6,142 bases of DNA, from assembly GCA_003449615.1 (NCBI GenBank), contig DMHA01000105.1, forward strand, positions 674 through 6,815, given 5' to 3'. Numbering within the stretch: position 1 is the stretch's first letter; each line of letters starts with the position of its first letter. Positions 1-6,142 of the stretch are shown here, piece by piece. A model generated the notes under the pieces. The model did not search any database and was not told where the DNA came from. It saw only the letters and a program-made list of their open reading frames with translations. This stretch comes from Flavobacterium sp. GTDB lineage: Bacteria; Bacteroidota; Bacteroidia; Flavobacteriales; Flavobacteriaceae. A program made the translations under genes and the position numbers.

Positions 1-720
1 AAACACAAAGATTTAGAATGTAAAGTGCTGAATTCTGCCGACACTATTATAGTAACGAGCAACACGACAAAAACCGAATTTCAATCCATTACAAATAAGC
101 CAATTGCTGTAATTACAAACGGATATGACACCGAAAATGTTGCAAAACAAGCTTTGGATACTAAATTTTCTTTGGCACACATTGGTTCTTTTCTTTCGGA
201 AAGAAATCCTCAACTATTTTGGGAATGTTTGGTCGAATTAATTGATGAAATTCCAGATTTCAAATCACATTTAGAGATAAAACTAATTGGTGCAGTAAGT
301 CAGGAAGTTTTAGAATCGATTTCTCAATTTGGATTAAATTTGTATTTGAATAATTTGGGATATGTTTCTCATACCGAAGCAATTGCCCATCAAAGAAAAT
401 CACAAGTTTTATTGCTTATAGAAATTAATTCTGAGGATACCAAAAGTATTATTCCCGGAAAATTGTTCGAATATATGGTTTCGGGCAGACCTATTATTGC
501 TATTGGCCCAAATGGCTCTGACTTTGCCGAAATAATTACCCATACCAACACAGGCGTATTCTTTGATTATTCCCAGAAAATGAAACTAAAAAGTGTACTT
601 TTGGGCTTTTATAATCAATTTTTGGAAGGAAAACTACAATCGAATGCAGTTGGGTTGCAACAATATTCAAGAAAAAGTTTGACTGAGAAATTGGTTAAAT
701 TACTTAGAAATTATGAATAA
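1..720 (+). CDS. Glycosyltransferase, GT4-like, C-terminal part (5' end outside window)
   Basis: This is the C-terminal, nucleotide-sugar-binding half of a GT-B fold glycosyltransferase. The family transfers a sugar from a nucleotide-sugar donor to a glycan acceptor at the cytoplasmic face of the inner membrane. The frame is open from base 1 (first codons read KHKDLECK), so the gene begins upstream and the GTG at 25 is only an internal valine. In-window residues (239 in total) show an AD.I.VTS..T strand-loop, TNGYD at about 39-43, the HIGSF turn opening the C-terminal Rossmann domain at about 60-64, and IPGKLFEY with SGRPI at about 151-163, followed by a GPNGS loop. The IPGKLFEY segment corresponds to the acidic donor-binding region of GT4 enzymes. 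The gene overlaps the next one by 8 bp, which suggests co-transcription and translational coupling. With the flippase downstream it points to an O-antigen or exopolysaccharide locus. The sugar and linkage cannot be told. Fold and class are confident; GT4 rather than a sister GT-B family is likely. Confidence 0.9.
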   Translation, partial: KHKDLECKVLNSADTIIVTSNTTKTEFQSITNKPIAVITNGYDTENVAKQALDTKFSLAHIGSFLSERNPQLFWECLVELIDEIPDFKSHLEIKLIGAVSQEVLESISQFGLNLYLNNLGYVSHTEAIAHQRKSQVLLLIEINSEDTKSIIPGKLFEYMVSGRPIIAIGPNGSDFAEIITHTNTGVFFDYSQKMKLKSVLLGFYNQFLEGKLQSNAVGLQQYSRKSLTEKLVKLLRNYE

Positions 721-1330
721 AAAGTCCATGCTATTTGTTTTTATATTATTTGTAAATTTTGCGTTTAGCCAAGATCAAGAAGCTACAATTTATTTTAATG
801 ATGGAACTGCTATAGAAGGATTTGGGAGTATTAAAAAAAACAAAGTATATTTCAGAGCTTCTTTAGATGACAAAGCTGATAATTGGTCTTATGATATGGT
901 TAAAGGGATTACTTTTGTGGGGTTTGAATTTACTGTAAAATATGAATACGTTACACTAGATGAATTTTCCAAACCAGATCCTCAATTGTTGGAAGTTGTT
1001 GAGGAAGGAAATGTTATTTTATATGCAAGAATTAGAGAATCATTTATGGGAGCAAGTTTTAATTCTAGTGGTTTTAATATTCAAAGCAATAGAATTACAA
1101 CCAATAATGTTGTTTCTTATCGAAGCGGTAGGGAAAATGTAACTACAGAATTATATGTAAAAAGAGCTAATGAAAAATTCCCAACAAGTTTGAACGGGTC
1201 TTTTTACAAAAAAGCCGAAAAATATTTTTCAGATTGTGAAGTATTGGCTAAAAAAATTGATAAAGGAGTATTTTCGAAAGATAATATTTTAGAAATAGTA
1301 CAGTTTTATAATGACATTTGCTCCGATTAA
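713..1330 (+). CDS. Small secreted protein of unknown function (205 aa)
   Basis: I do not recognise a named function. Residues 1-19 form a Sec signal peptide: a basic start (MNKKS), a hydrophobic core, and a likely cut at AFS-Q. No lipobox cysteine is present, so this should be a soluble periplasmic or secreted protein rather than a lipoprotein. The mature part starts with beta-rich sequence (ATIYFNDGT..EGFGSIKKNKVYF). A middle region follows, then the segment ELYVKRANE (about 147-155) and a helical C-terminus with KYFSDC (about 170-175) and IVQFYNDIC (about 195-203), giving two cysteines near the C-terminus. The layout resembles an uncharacterised type I associate from memory with Flavobacteriaceae; that link is not verified. 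The ATG at 713 lies inside the last codons of the glycosyltransferase gene (8-bp overlap, different frame), and the signal peptide begins exactly there, so the start is secure. The position between a glycosyltransferase and a flippase allows a role in surface glycan handling, but this is inference from context only. Confidence 0.85.
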   Translation: MNKKSMLFVFILFVNFAFSQDQEATIYFNDGTAIEGFGSIKKNKVYFRASLDDKADNWSYDMVKGITFVGFEFTVKYEYVTLDEFSKPDPQLLEVVEEGNVILYARIRESFMGASFNSSGFNIQSNRITTNNVVSYRSGRENVTTELYVKRANEKFPTSLNGSFYKKAEKYFSDCEVLAKKIDKGVFSKDNILEIVQFYNDICSD

Positions 1331-1354
1331 CAAGCATAAATTAAAAATGATATA

Positions 1355-1390
1355 TCTCTCTCTAACTTCTAACCTCTAACTTCTAACCTC
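1355..1390 (+). repeat. Pyrimidine-rich tract with heptanucleotide tandem repeat (TCTAACY)
   Basis: A short TC run (1355-1362) leads into four copies of the 7-mer TCTAACT or TCTAACC (1361-1388), which alternate so that the higher-order unit is an exact 14-bp duplication (1363-1376 and 1377-1390). The array ends 4 bp before the flippase ATG and so occupies the place where a ribosome-binding site would be. It is not translated in the flippase frame, because a TAA inside the repeat (1377-1379) closes that frame. Slippage would change the leader length, not the protein. A low-complexity intergenic repeat is certain; any function is not. Confidence 0.85.
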
Positions 1391-1394
1391 ATCA

Positions 1395-2864
1395 ATGGGA
1401 ATAGTATTAAATCAGTCTTTCAAAAACACCATAATCACCTACATCGGTTTTGCCATTGGTGGAATTAATACTATTTATTTGTACCCGGTTTTTCTTGGGG
1501 CAACTTATTATGCTTTATCGAATTATATCCTTTCGAGTGCTAATGTAATTATGCCCATTTTCGCCATTGGAATGCAAAATACTTTGGTCAAATTCTATTC
1601 ACAATATGAAACCAATGAGGAAAGATCTCGGTTTTTATCTTTCACGGTATTGTTTCCCTTTTTGATAATAATTCCAATGTTATTGATAGGTTTTTACTTT
1701 TTTGATGATATTTTAATGTTTTTATCTAAAAAGAATATTATTGTAAAAAAGTTTATTTGGCTTATTCCTTTCATTGGTGTGTGTATGGCTTATTTCGAGA
1801 TTTTTTATGCTTGGCTGCGGGTTCACATGCACTCGGTTTTTGGAAATTTCATTAAAGAAGTAGGATTAAGAACTGCCTCATTGCTTTTATTAATGGGAGT
1901 TTATTACAATTGGATTACGGTCGAAGGCTTTGTTTATGCAACTGCTGTTGTTTATTTTTTGGCACTTTTAGTAACAATGTTTTATGCATTTAGTATTCAA
2001 AAACCTGTATTTCAGTTAGAAATTCCCAAAAACACTAAAGCTGTTTTGGTTTATACTTTTTATATTATTTTGTCGGGAAGTGTTGCCAATTTACTTTTAG
2101 ATGGAGACAAAATGATATTAAACCAATATATGAATATCGAAAATATCGCTTATTATTCGGTTGCGACATATATTGCTTTGGTAATTTCGGTTCCGAGTCG
2201 TTCGATGCACCAAATTGTGTATCCAATTACAGCAAAATTGATGCATGAAAACAAGCATGACGAAATGAATATCTTGTACAAAAAAACCTCTATTAACCTT
2301 CAAATGGTTGGTGGTTATGTGATGCTGGGAATTTTTGTCAATATCAATAAGCTTTACGAAATGGTTCCTCCCGAATATGCTGGTGGTATAATGGTGGTTT
2401 TTATGATTGGTTTATCTAAATATTTTGACTTGATTTTAGGGAATAATAACGCCATTATTTTCAATACCAAATATTATCGAACTGTACTGTTATTAGGTGT
2501 TCTTTTGGTAGTTTTAACCATCGGATTGAATATGATTTTTATTCCAATTTATGGTATTATTGGTTCAGCATTTGCCACTTTATTGTCGATTACTTTATAT
2601 AGTTTGGCGAAATTACTTTTTGTGGTAAAAAAACTAGATTTGTATCCTTTTACCAAACAAACCCTGTATTCAATTATTTTAACGCTTATTTTGTTTGTGG
2701 TGTTTTACTTCTGGGATTTCCCTTTTAATCCTATTATTTCGATTATTTTAAAATCGATATTAATGACTATTGCTTATGTTTATTTCAATTATCGATTTGC
2801 TATTTCTACTGAAATCAATGAAGTTATGGATAAATATTTGAAAAAATTTAAGGTTATGAAGTAA
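1395..2864 (+). CDS. Polysaccharide/oligosaccharide flippase (Wzx-like, PST/MOP superfamily)
   Basis: This is a 489-residue inner-membrane protein of the length usual for Wzx/PST transporters, which move lipid-linked glycan units from the cytoplasmic to the periplasmic face. I count about 13-14 hydrophobic segments, roughly at 12-34, 40-60, 80-103, 120-143, 160-171, 177-200, 217-236, 252-268, 302-318, 331-349, 362-385, 388-412, 424-441 and 446-466. The order matches the family. The N-terminal QSFKNTIITYIGFAIGGINT is followed by YLYPVFLG, and a mid-protein DGDKMILNQYM motif (about 236-246) precedes IAYYSVATYIA. A loop with PPEYAGG lies at about 325-331 and a YGIIGSAFAT helix start at about 386-395. 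ATG 1395 is the only sensible start: the frame is closed upstream by TAA at 1377, and no Shine-Dalgarno is visible, as is usual in Bacteroidota. The gene lies 64 bp after the secreted-protein gene on the same strand and is probably in the same operon. The transported glycan cannot be inferred. Confidence 0.92.
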   Translation: MGIVLNQSFKNTIITYIGFAIGGINTIYLYPVFLGATYYALSNYILSSANVIMPIFAIGMQNTLVKFYSQYETNEERSRFLSFTVLFPFLIIIPMLLIGFYFFDDILMFLSKKNIIVKKFIWLIPFIGVCMAYFEIFYAWLRVHMHSVFGNFIKEVGLRTASLLLLMGVYYNWITVEGFVYATAVVYFLALLVTMFYAFSIQKPVFQLEIPKNTKAVLVYTFYIILSGSVANLLLDGDKMILNQYMNIENIAYYSVATYIALVISVPSRSMHQIVYPITAKLMHENKHDEMNILYKKTSINLQMVGGYVMLGIFVNINKLYEMVPPEYAGGIMVVFMIGLSKYFDLILGNNNAIIFNTKYYRTVLLLGVLLVVLTIGLNMIFIPIYGIIGSAFATLLSITLYSLAKLLFVVKKLDLYPFTKQTLYSIILTLILFVVFYFWDFPFNPIISIILKSILMTIAYVYFNYRFAISTEINEVMDKYLKKFKVMK

Positions 2865-2892
2865 TTTATTTGATTGTTATATTAATGAATTG

Positions 2893-2931
2893 GTTCTACT
2901 GGAAATAGTGTGAACATTTAGCTTGTTTTTT
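2893..2931 (+). terminator. Possible weak terminator after the flippase
   Basis: GTTC (2893-2896) pairs with GAAC (2912-2915), and ACT (2898-2900) with AGT (2907-2909), around a GGAAAT loop. The resulting stem of 7-8 pairs has one small bulge and begins 28 bp after the flippase stop. A run of six T (2926-2931) follows, but about 10 bases beyond the stem, which is further than in a typical intrinsic terminator. Position fits the end of the plus-strand operon; structure is poor. Confidence 0.25.
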
Positions 2932-2997
2932 AAACCATTAAGAAAGTGAAGGTTATAAGCGGACTAGAACTTTATTTTCTTAATTTAATGGTTTAAA
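2929..2997. repeat. 13-bp perfect inverted repeat in the convergent intergenic region
   Basis: TTTAAACCATTAA (2929-2941) is the exact reverse complement of 2985-2997, with 43 bases between the arms. The pairing continues (GAAA 2942-2945 with TTTC 2976-2979) if five bases in the right arm are looped out. These look like a small TTAAT duplication (2980-2984 against 2985-2989), so the ancestral stem may have been 17 bp. The repeat lies between the convergent flippase and E1 gene stops (2864 and 3016). That location suggests a two-way transcript end or mRNA-stabilising structure, but no U-run follows the stem in either direction. A small non-coding element remnant is an alternative. Confidence 0.5.
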
Positions 2998-3015
2998 TGA
3001 TTTGACAACTATTTT

Positions 3016-5424
3016 CTAATATAAAACTGGAAATTTAGAAGGGTTAACCTCGTTCATCATAGCATATATTTTCTCGAAAATATCTTCAATAGATGGTTTC
3101 GAAAAATAATCGCCATCAGTTCCGTAAGCTGGTCTGTGGGCTTTGGCAGTTAAGGTTTGCGGCTTACTATCCAAATAGTTGTAACCATCTTGATTTTCGA
3201 TAATTTCTTGTAAAATATATGCCGAAGCTCCTCCTGGAATATCTTCGTCAATGACTAACAATCGATTTGTTTTGGCTAAACTTTTCACAATATCTTGATT
3301 GACATCAAAAGGAAGCAAAGATTGAACATCAATTATTTCGCAATCGATGCCCACTTCCATCAGTTCTTTAGCCGCAATTTCTACTAATCTCAAAGTAGAA
3401 CCATAAGAAACTAAAGTAATATCTGCGCCTTCTTTTATAGTTTCAACCACTCCGATTGGGGTTTTGAATTCGCCATAATTCAACGGCATTTTTTCTTTTA
3501 ATCGGTAACCATTCAAACATTCGACAACAAGAGCTGGTTCGTCACATTCTAGTAAAGTGTTATAAAAACCAGCGGCTTTGGTCATGTTTCTTGGCACTAA
3601 AATATGAATTCCTCTTAGTGCATTTATTAACATTCCCATCGGGGAACCAGAATGCCAAATCCCTTCCAATCGGTGACCACGAGTTCTAATAATTAGAGGG
3701 GCTTTTTGTTTTCCAAGAGTTCGATATTGTAAAGTAGCCAAATCATCACTCAAAATTTGAACTCCGTACAATAAATAATCTAAATATTGAATTTCAGCTA
3801 TCGGGCGAAGTCCTCGCAATGCCATTCCAATTCCTTGACCAATGATGGATGCTTCACGAATTCCCACATCGGCTACACGGGTTTCGCCAAATTTTTCCTG
3901 TAATCCAACCAATCCTTGATTGACATCTCCAATGCTTCCTGCATCTTCTCCAAAAATTAAAACTTCGGGGTGTTGTGTAAAAAGAACATTGAAATTATCG
4001 CGCAAAATCATTCGTCCATCAGTATCTTCTTTGGCATTTTCTTCGTATTGAGGCAAAACTTCTTTTATCGAAAAAACATTCAAATTGGATTCTGAATATA
4101 AATTATTGCTAAATTTTGGTTGGTTTATTTCGAAATATTTTGTAATCCAAGAAGACAATTCCTCCTGACCATTTTCATTAATTACTAATCGCAAAACTTT
4201 TCGAGCTGTACTGAGAATTTCCTTTTTTAAAGGCGATTTTATGTTGCTCAAATTCGTTTTGAATTTAAGTATTTTATCACTGTTTTTGCTTGACGGAGCA
4301 ATTTTCTCTAACAATTGAATAAGACTTTGTTGCTCTTCGATTATGGGATTAAGAAAAGCATTCCATGCTAATTTTTTGGCTTCTAATACTTCTTTTTTGG
4401 TAGTTGAGTCAATTTCTTCAATTTCTTCTGCTGAAGCAATATTAATGGCAATCATCCACAATTTCATTTGTCGAATACAGTCAAAATCTCTTTCCCATTG
4501 CAATCGGTTAGCATCTTTATATCTTTCGTGCGATCCTGAACTGGAATGGCCTTGAGGTTGTGTGAGTTGGGTTACGTGAACTAAAACTGGAATGTGTTGT
4601 TCGCGAGCTAAATCAGCAGCTTTTTGATATATTTCTATCAAACTTGGATAATCCCAACCTTGCACTTTCAATATTTCGAAGCCATTATGGGTTTCATCTC
4701 TTTGGTATCCTTTCAAAATTTCAGAGATACTTTCTTTTGTGGTTTGATATTTTGCGTGAACAGAAATTCCATATTCGTCATCCCAAACACTCAAAATAAG
4801 AGGAACTTGCAGAACTCCGGCCGCATTAATTGTTTCAAAAAACAAACCTTCGGACGTACTGGCATTACCAATAGTTCCCCACGAAATTTCATTTCCGCCA
4901 AGAGAAAAATTAGATTTATCGGCAAGTTCTGGAATACTTCTGTAAATATTAGATGCTTGGGCAAGACCTAACATTCTTGGCATTTGTGAAGCTGTTGGAG
5001 AAATATCGGCACTAGAATTTTTTTGTTTTGTCAAATCTTTCCAGCTACCATCATTATTTAAACTGTGGGTTACAAAATGACCACCCATTTGCCTTCCCGC
5101 CGACATAGGTTCTTGAGAAATATCAGTATGACCATAAAGACCCGCAAAAAATTGTTGTGGTGTCAATTCGCCAATAGCCATCATAAAAGTTTGATCTCGA
5201 TAGTAGCCCGAACGAAAATCACCGTTTTTGAAAAACTTCGCCATGGCTAGTTGAGGGACTTCTTTTCCGTCTCCAAAAATACCGAATTTTGCCTTGCCAG
5301 TTAGCACTTCTTTACGTCCTAATAGGCTACATTCTCTGCTAGTTATGGCAATTTTGTAGTCTTTTAAAACTTCAGTTTTGAAGTCTTCAAGGGTTAAGGT
5401 AGAATTAGTTTTTTCTTTTATCAT
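3016..5424 (-). CDS. Fused alpha/beta 2-oxoacid dehydrogenase E1, probably branched-chain (2-oxoisovalerate) type
   Basis: This 802-residue cytoplasmic thiamine-diphosphate enzyme should decarboxylate a 2-oxoacid and pass the acyl group to the lipoyl domain of an E2 encoded elsewhere. Residues about 30-320 are E1-alpha-like: YYRDQ (74-78), AGRQMGGH (109-116), IGNASTSEG (185-193) and WDDEYGISV (214-222) as the cofactor and metal motif, and GHSSSGS (292-298) as the active-site His/Ser loop. A helical linker covers about 320-470. Residues about 470-645 are E1-beta-like: FGEDAGS (491-497), GIREASIIGQG with the presumed catalytic Glu524, and HSGSP (591-595). The transketolase C-terminal domain follows (GADITLVSYGSTL at 666-678, DVQSLLPFD at 699-707). 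The cofactor motif reads GNA..DD instead of GDG..NN (see findings). Branched-chain substrate is inferred from similarity and from the iso-fatty-acid lipids of this phylum; pyruvate is not excluded. From memory, such ~800-aa proteins have sometimes been labelled tungsten formylmethanofuran dehydrogenase, which the motifs do not support. It appears monocistronic, with a promoter box just upstream. Confidence 0.9.
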   Translation of the reverse strand: MIKEKTNSTLTLEDFKTEVLKDYKIAITSRECSLLGRKEVLTGKAKFGIFGDGKEVPQLAMAKFFKNGDFRSGYYRDQTFMMAIGELTPQQFFAGLYGHTDISQEPMSAGRQMGGHFVTHSLNNDGSWKDLTKQKNSSADISPTASQMPRMLGLAQASNIYRSIPELADKSNFSLGGNEISWGTIGNASTSEGLFFETINAAGVLQVPLILSVWDDEYGISVHAKYQTTKESISEILKGYQRDETHNGFEILKVQGWDYPSLIEIYQKAADLAREQHIPVLVHVTQLTQPQGHSSSGSHERYKDANRLQWERDFDCIRQMKLWMIAINIASAEEIEEIDSTTKKEVLEAKKLAWNAFLNPIIEEQQSLIQLLEKIAPSSKNSDKILKFKTNLSNIKSPLKKEILSTARKVLRLVINENGQEELSSWITKYFEINQPKFSNNLYSESNLNVFSIKEVLPQYEENAKEDTDGRMILRDNFNVLFTQHPEVLIFGEDAGSIGDVNQGLVGLQEKFGETRVADVGIREASIIGQGIGMALRGLRPIAEIQYLDYLLYGVQILSDDLATLQYRTLGKQKAPLIIRTRGHRLEGIWHSGSPMGMLINALRGIHILVPRNMTKAAGFYNTLLECDEPALVVECLNGYRLKEKMPLNYGEFKTPIGVVETIKEGADITLVSYGSTLRLVEIAAKELMEVGIDCEIIDVQSLLPFDVNQDIVKSLAKTNRLLVIDEDIPGGASAYILQEIIENQDGYNYLDSKPQTLTAKAHRPAYGTDGDYFSKPSIEDIFEKIYAMMNEVNPSKFPVLY

Positions 5425-5448
5425 ACTTCAATAAGTGTAACTTTGATG

Positions 5449-5456
5449 CAAATTTA
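5449..5456 (-). promoter_or_regulatory. Bacteroidota -7 promoter box (TAAATTTG) for the E1 gene
   Basis: Read on the minus strand, 5456-5449 is TAAATTTG, an exact match to the TAnnTTTG -7 element of Bacteroidota primary sigma factors. It ends 24 bp before the E1 start codon, which would give a 5' leader of about 15-20 nt. No clear TTG or TTTG -33 element is present at the expected distance; that space is taken by an A/T run and a small hairpin. The exact -7 match in the correct intergenic place makes it a good candidate, although the motif is common by chance in AT-rich DNA. Confidence 0.55.
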
Positions 5457-5459
5457 CTT

Positions 5460-5477
5460 AAAAAAAACTAACAGTTT
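5460..5477 (-). terminator. Small hairpin plus T-run after the unknown gene
   Basis: On the minus strand, AAACT (5477-5473) and AGTTT (5469-5465) pair around a GTT loop, and the strand continues as an eight-T run (5467-5460, partly shared with the stem). It lies about 50 bases past the stop of the upstream unknown gene and has the order stem then T-run expected of an intrinsic terminator. The stem is only 5 bp and AT-rich (7 bp if two G-U pairs are allowed), so it would be weak. It sits directly upstream of the E1 -7 box. Confidence 0.35.
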
Positions 5478-5528
5478 CCATCATTCACTATAAGAAAGAG
5501 AATTATCTAAAATTTGTATGAAATATTT

Positions 5529-6142
5529 TTATTTATCTTTAACAAATTTTTCATGAATATCTTCAAAAACAATATTGTTTCTTAGAAATTTAGCATTTGT
5601 AGTGTACCATTTGTTATATAATTTTTTTTTGTTTTTTTGATTTTCTTCTAACAACATTAACAAAATATTTTTTTTGTAGTTGAATAATTTTACGACTTTA
5701 TTGTATTCAGCTATAGTTTTGTTTGATTCTTGAATTTCTTTTGACCTAGCTTTAATTTTTTGTACTAGCTTATATTGTTCGAAGTAATCAAGAACATAAC
5801 TCATGATTTTTTCATTTTGATCGGAAAGAAAGTTCACATATTCAATATTTGCATCGTTTATTGATTCGTCACTGAAATCCTTTTTTAACTCAGCTGTTTT
5901 TGATAAAACATGCGGTTTTAAATTTTCAATAGCTTGTAAACATTCTAAAAACCCCTGTTTGTCTTTATTGATTATTAAATGTATTAATTTATGATCAAGA
6001 ACATTCATTTTATAAAATAGGATATTTTGTTTGGCACAGTATTCAAAAACATTATTTTCATCATAATTTTTGATAGTTAAATCATATTGGATTCCAAATT
6101 CTTTTTTAATCCTTTCAAACCTATTTATCTCTTCAAAATATT
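5529..6142 (-). CDS. Lys-rich coiled-coil protein of unknown function (5' end outside window)
   Basis: I do not recognise this protein. An ATG at 6008 would give 159 residues, but the same frame continues without a stop for 44 more codons to the window edge (YFEEINRFERIKKEFG... down to NILFYK just before that Met). The added stretch has the same Lys/Glu/Asn-rich, charged-hydrophobic pattern as the rest, so the gene very probably starts outside and 203 residues of its C-terminal part are seen here. No signal peptide, membrane segment or catalytic motif is visible. Residues about 121-176 in the window (YKLVQKIKARSKEIQ onward to NKKKLYNKW) are predicted by eye to be a long amphipathic, coiled-coil-like helix. 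Codons are very A-rich, with A9, A8 and A7 runs within the coding strand. It ends 104 bp before the E1 gene on the same strand, with a promoter box and a weak terminator between them, so a shared operon is unlikely. If the frame really begins at 6008, it would be a small hypothetical protein. Confidence 0.7.
   Translation of the reverse strand, partial: YFEEINRFERIKKEFGIQYDLTIKNYDENNVFEYCAKQNILFYKMNVLDHKLIHLIINKDKQGFLECLQAIENLKPHVLSKTAELKKDFSDESINDANIEYVNFLSDQNEKIMSYVLDYFEQYKLVQKIKARSKEIQESNKTIAEYNKVVKLFNYKKNILLMLLEENQKNKKKLYNKWYTTNAKFLRNNIVFEDIHEKFVKDK

Noticed and set aside
25..27. GTG as the start codon of the glycosyltransferase gene
   Set aside because: The frame is open back to base 1 and the preceding residues fit the family; the protein is a C-terminal fragment lacking the acceptor domain, so the real start is upstream of the window.
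596..603. TACTTTTG, an exact TAnnTTTG match, as an internal promoter for the secreted-protein gene
   Set aside because: It lies within coding sequence, and the only nearby TTTG (562-565) is about 30 bp upstream, too far for a -33 element. Chance matches are common in AT-rich DNA.
1313..1320. GACATTTG near the end of the secreted-protein gene as a flippase promoter
   Set aside because: It has a mismatch in the key TA and no -33 element; co-transcription from upstream is the simpler view.
1361..1390. Heptamer array considered as a CRISPR-like repeat
   Set aside because: The units are 7 bp, directly adjacent and without spacers; it is a simple tandem repeat.
2118..2303. Minus-strand 61-codon open frame within the flippase gene
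   Set aside because: It is antisense to a clear membrane-transporter gene, with no start context or recognisable protein features.
4343..5250. Plus-strand open frames of 61-115 codons opposite the E1 gene
   Set aside because: They lie entirely antisense to a strongly conserved coding sequence, have no family-like features and are explained as shadows of it.
3016..5424. Reading the E1 gene as two genes wrongly fused by an assembly or frame error
   Set aside because: The frame is continuous through an ordered linker, and alpha-beta E1 fusions are an established type in this phylum.

Overview
The window looks like chromosomal DNA of a Bacteroidota member, most likely a Flavobacteriaceae species of the Flavobacterium type. 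The evidence is the strongly AT-rich sequence, the lack of Shine-Dalgarno sites before the genes, a TAnnTTTG promoter element of the Bacteroidota type, a signal peptide ending in the flavobacterial style (AFS-Q), and a fused alpha/beta 2-oxoacid dehydrogenase E1 of a type typical of this phylum. I see no rRNA, tRNA, CRISPR array, insertion sequence or phage gene.

Left half, plus strand (1-2864): part of a cell-surface glycan locus. It opens with the C-terminal half of a GT4-type glycosyltransferase whose frame runs off the left edge. The stop of that gene overlaps by 8 bp the start of a small secreted protein of unknown function. After a 64-bp gap carrying a heptanucleotide repeat comes a polytopic Wzx/PST-type flippase. 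The likely division of labour is sugar addition in the cytoplasm and lipid-linked glycan export across the inner membrane. The role of the secreted protein is unknown.

Middle (2865-3015): a convergent intergenic region with a 13-bp perfect inverted repeat and a weak hairpin. It separates the glycan genes from an unrelated metabolic gene.

Right half, minus strand (6142-3016): an 802-residue fused thiamine-diphosphate E1 (alpha-like then beta-like), probably the branched-chain 2-oxoacid dehydrogenase E1. A good -7 promoter box lies just upstream. It is preceded by the C-terminal part of a Lys-rich, coiled-coil protein I do not recognise. That frame stays open to the right edge of the window, so its true start lies outside.

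I did not find a convincing new biological system. The points most worth a second look are the heptamer repeat that ends 4 bp before the flippase start codon, the reciprocal Asp/Asn exchange in the cofactor-binding motif of the E1, and the truncated unknown gene at the right edge.
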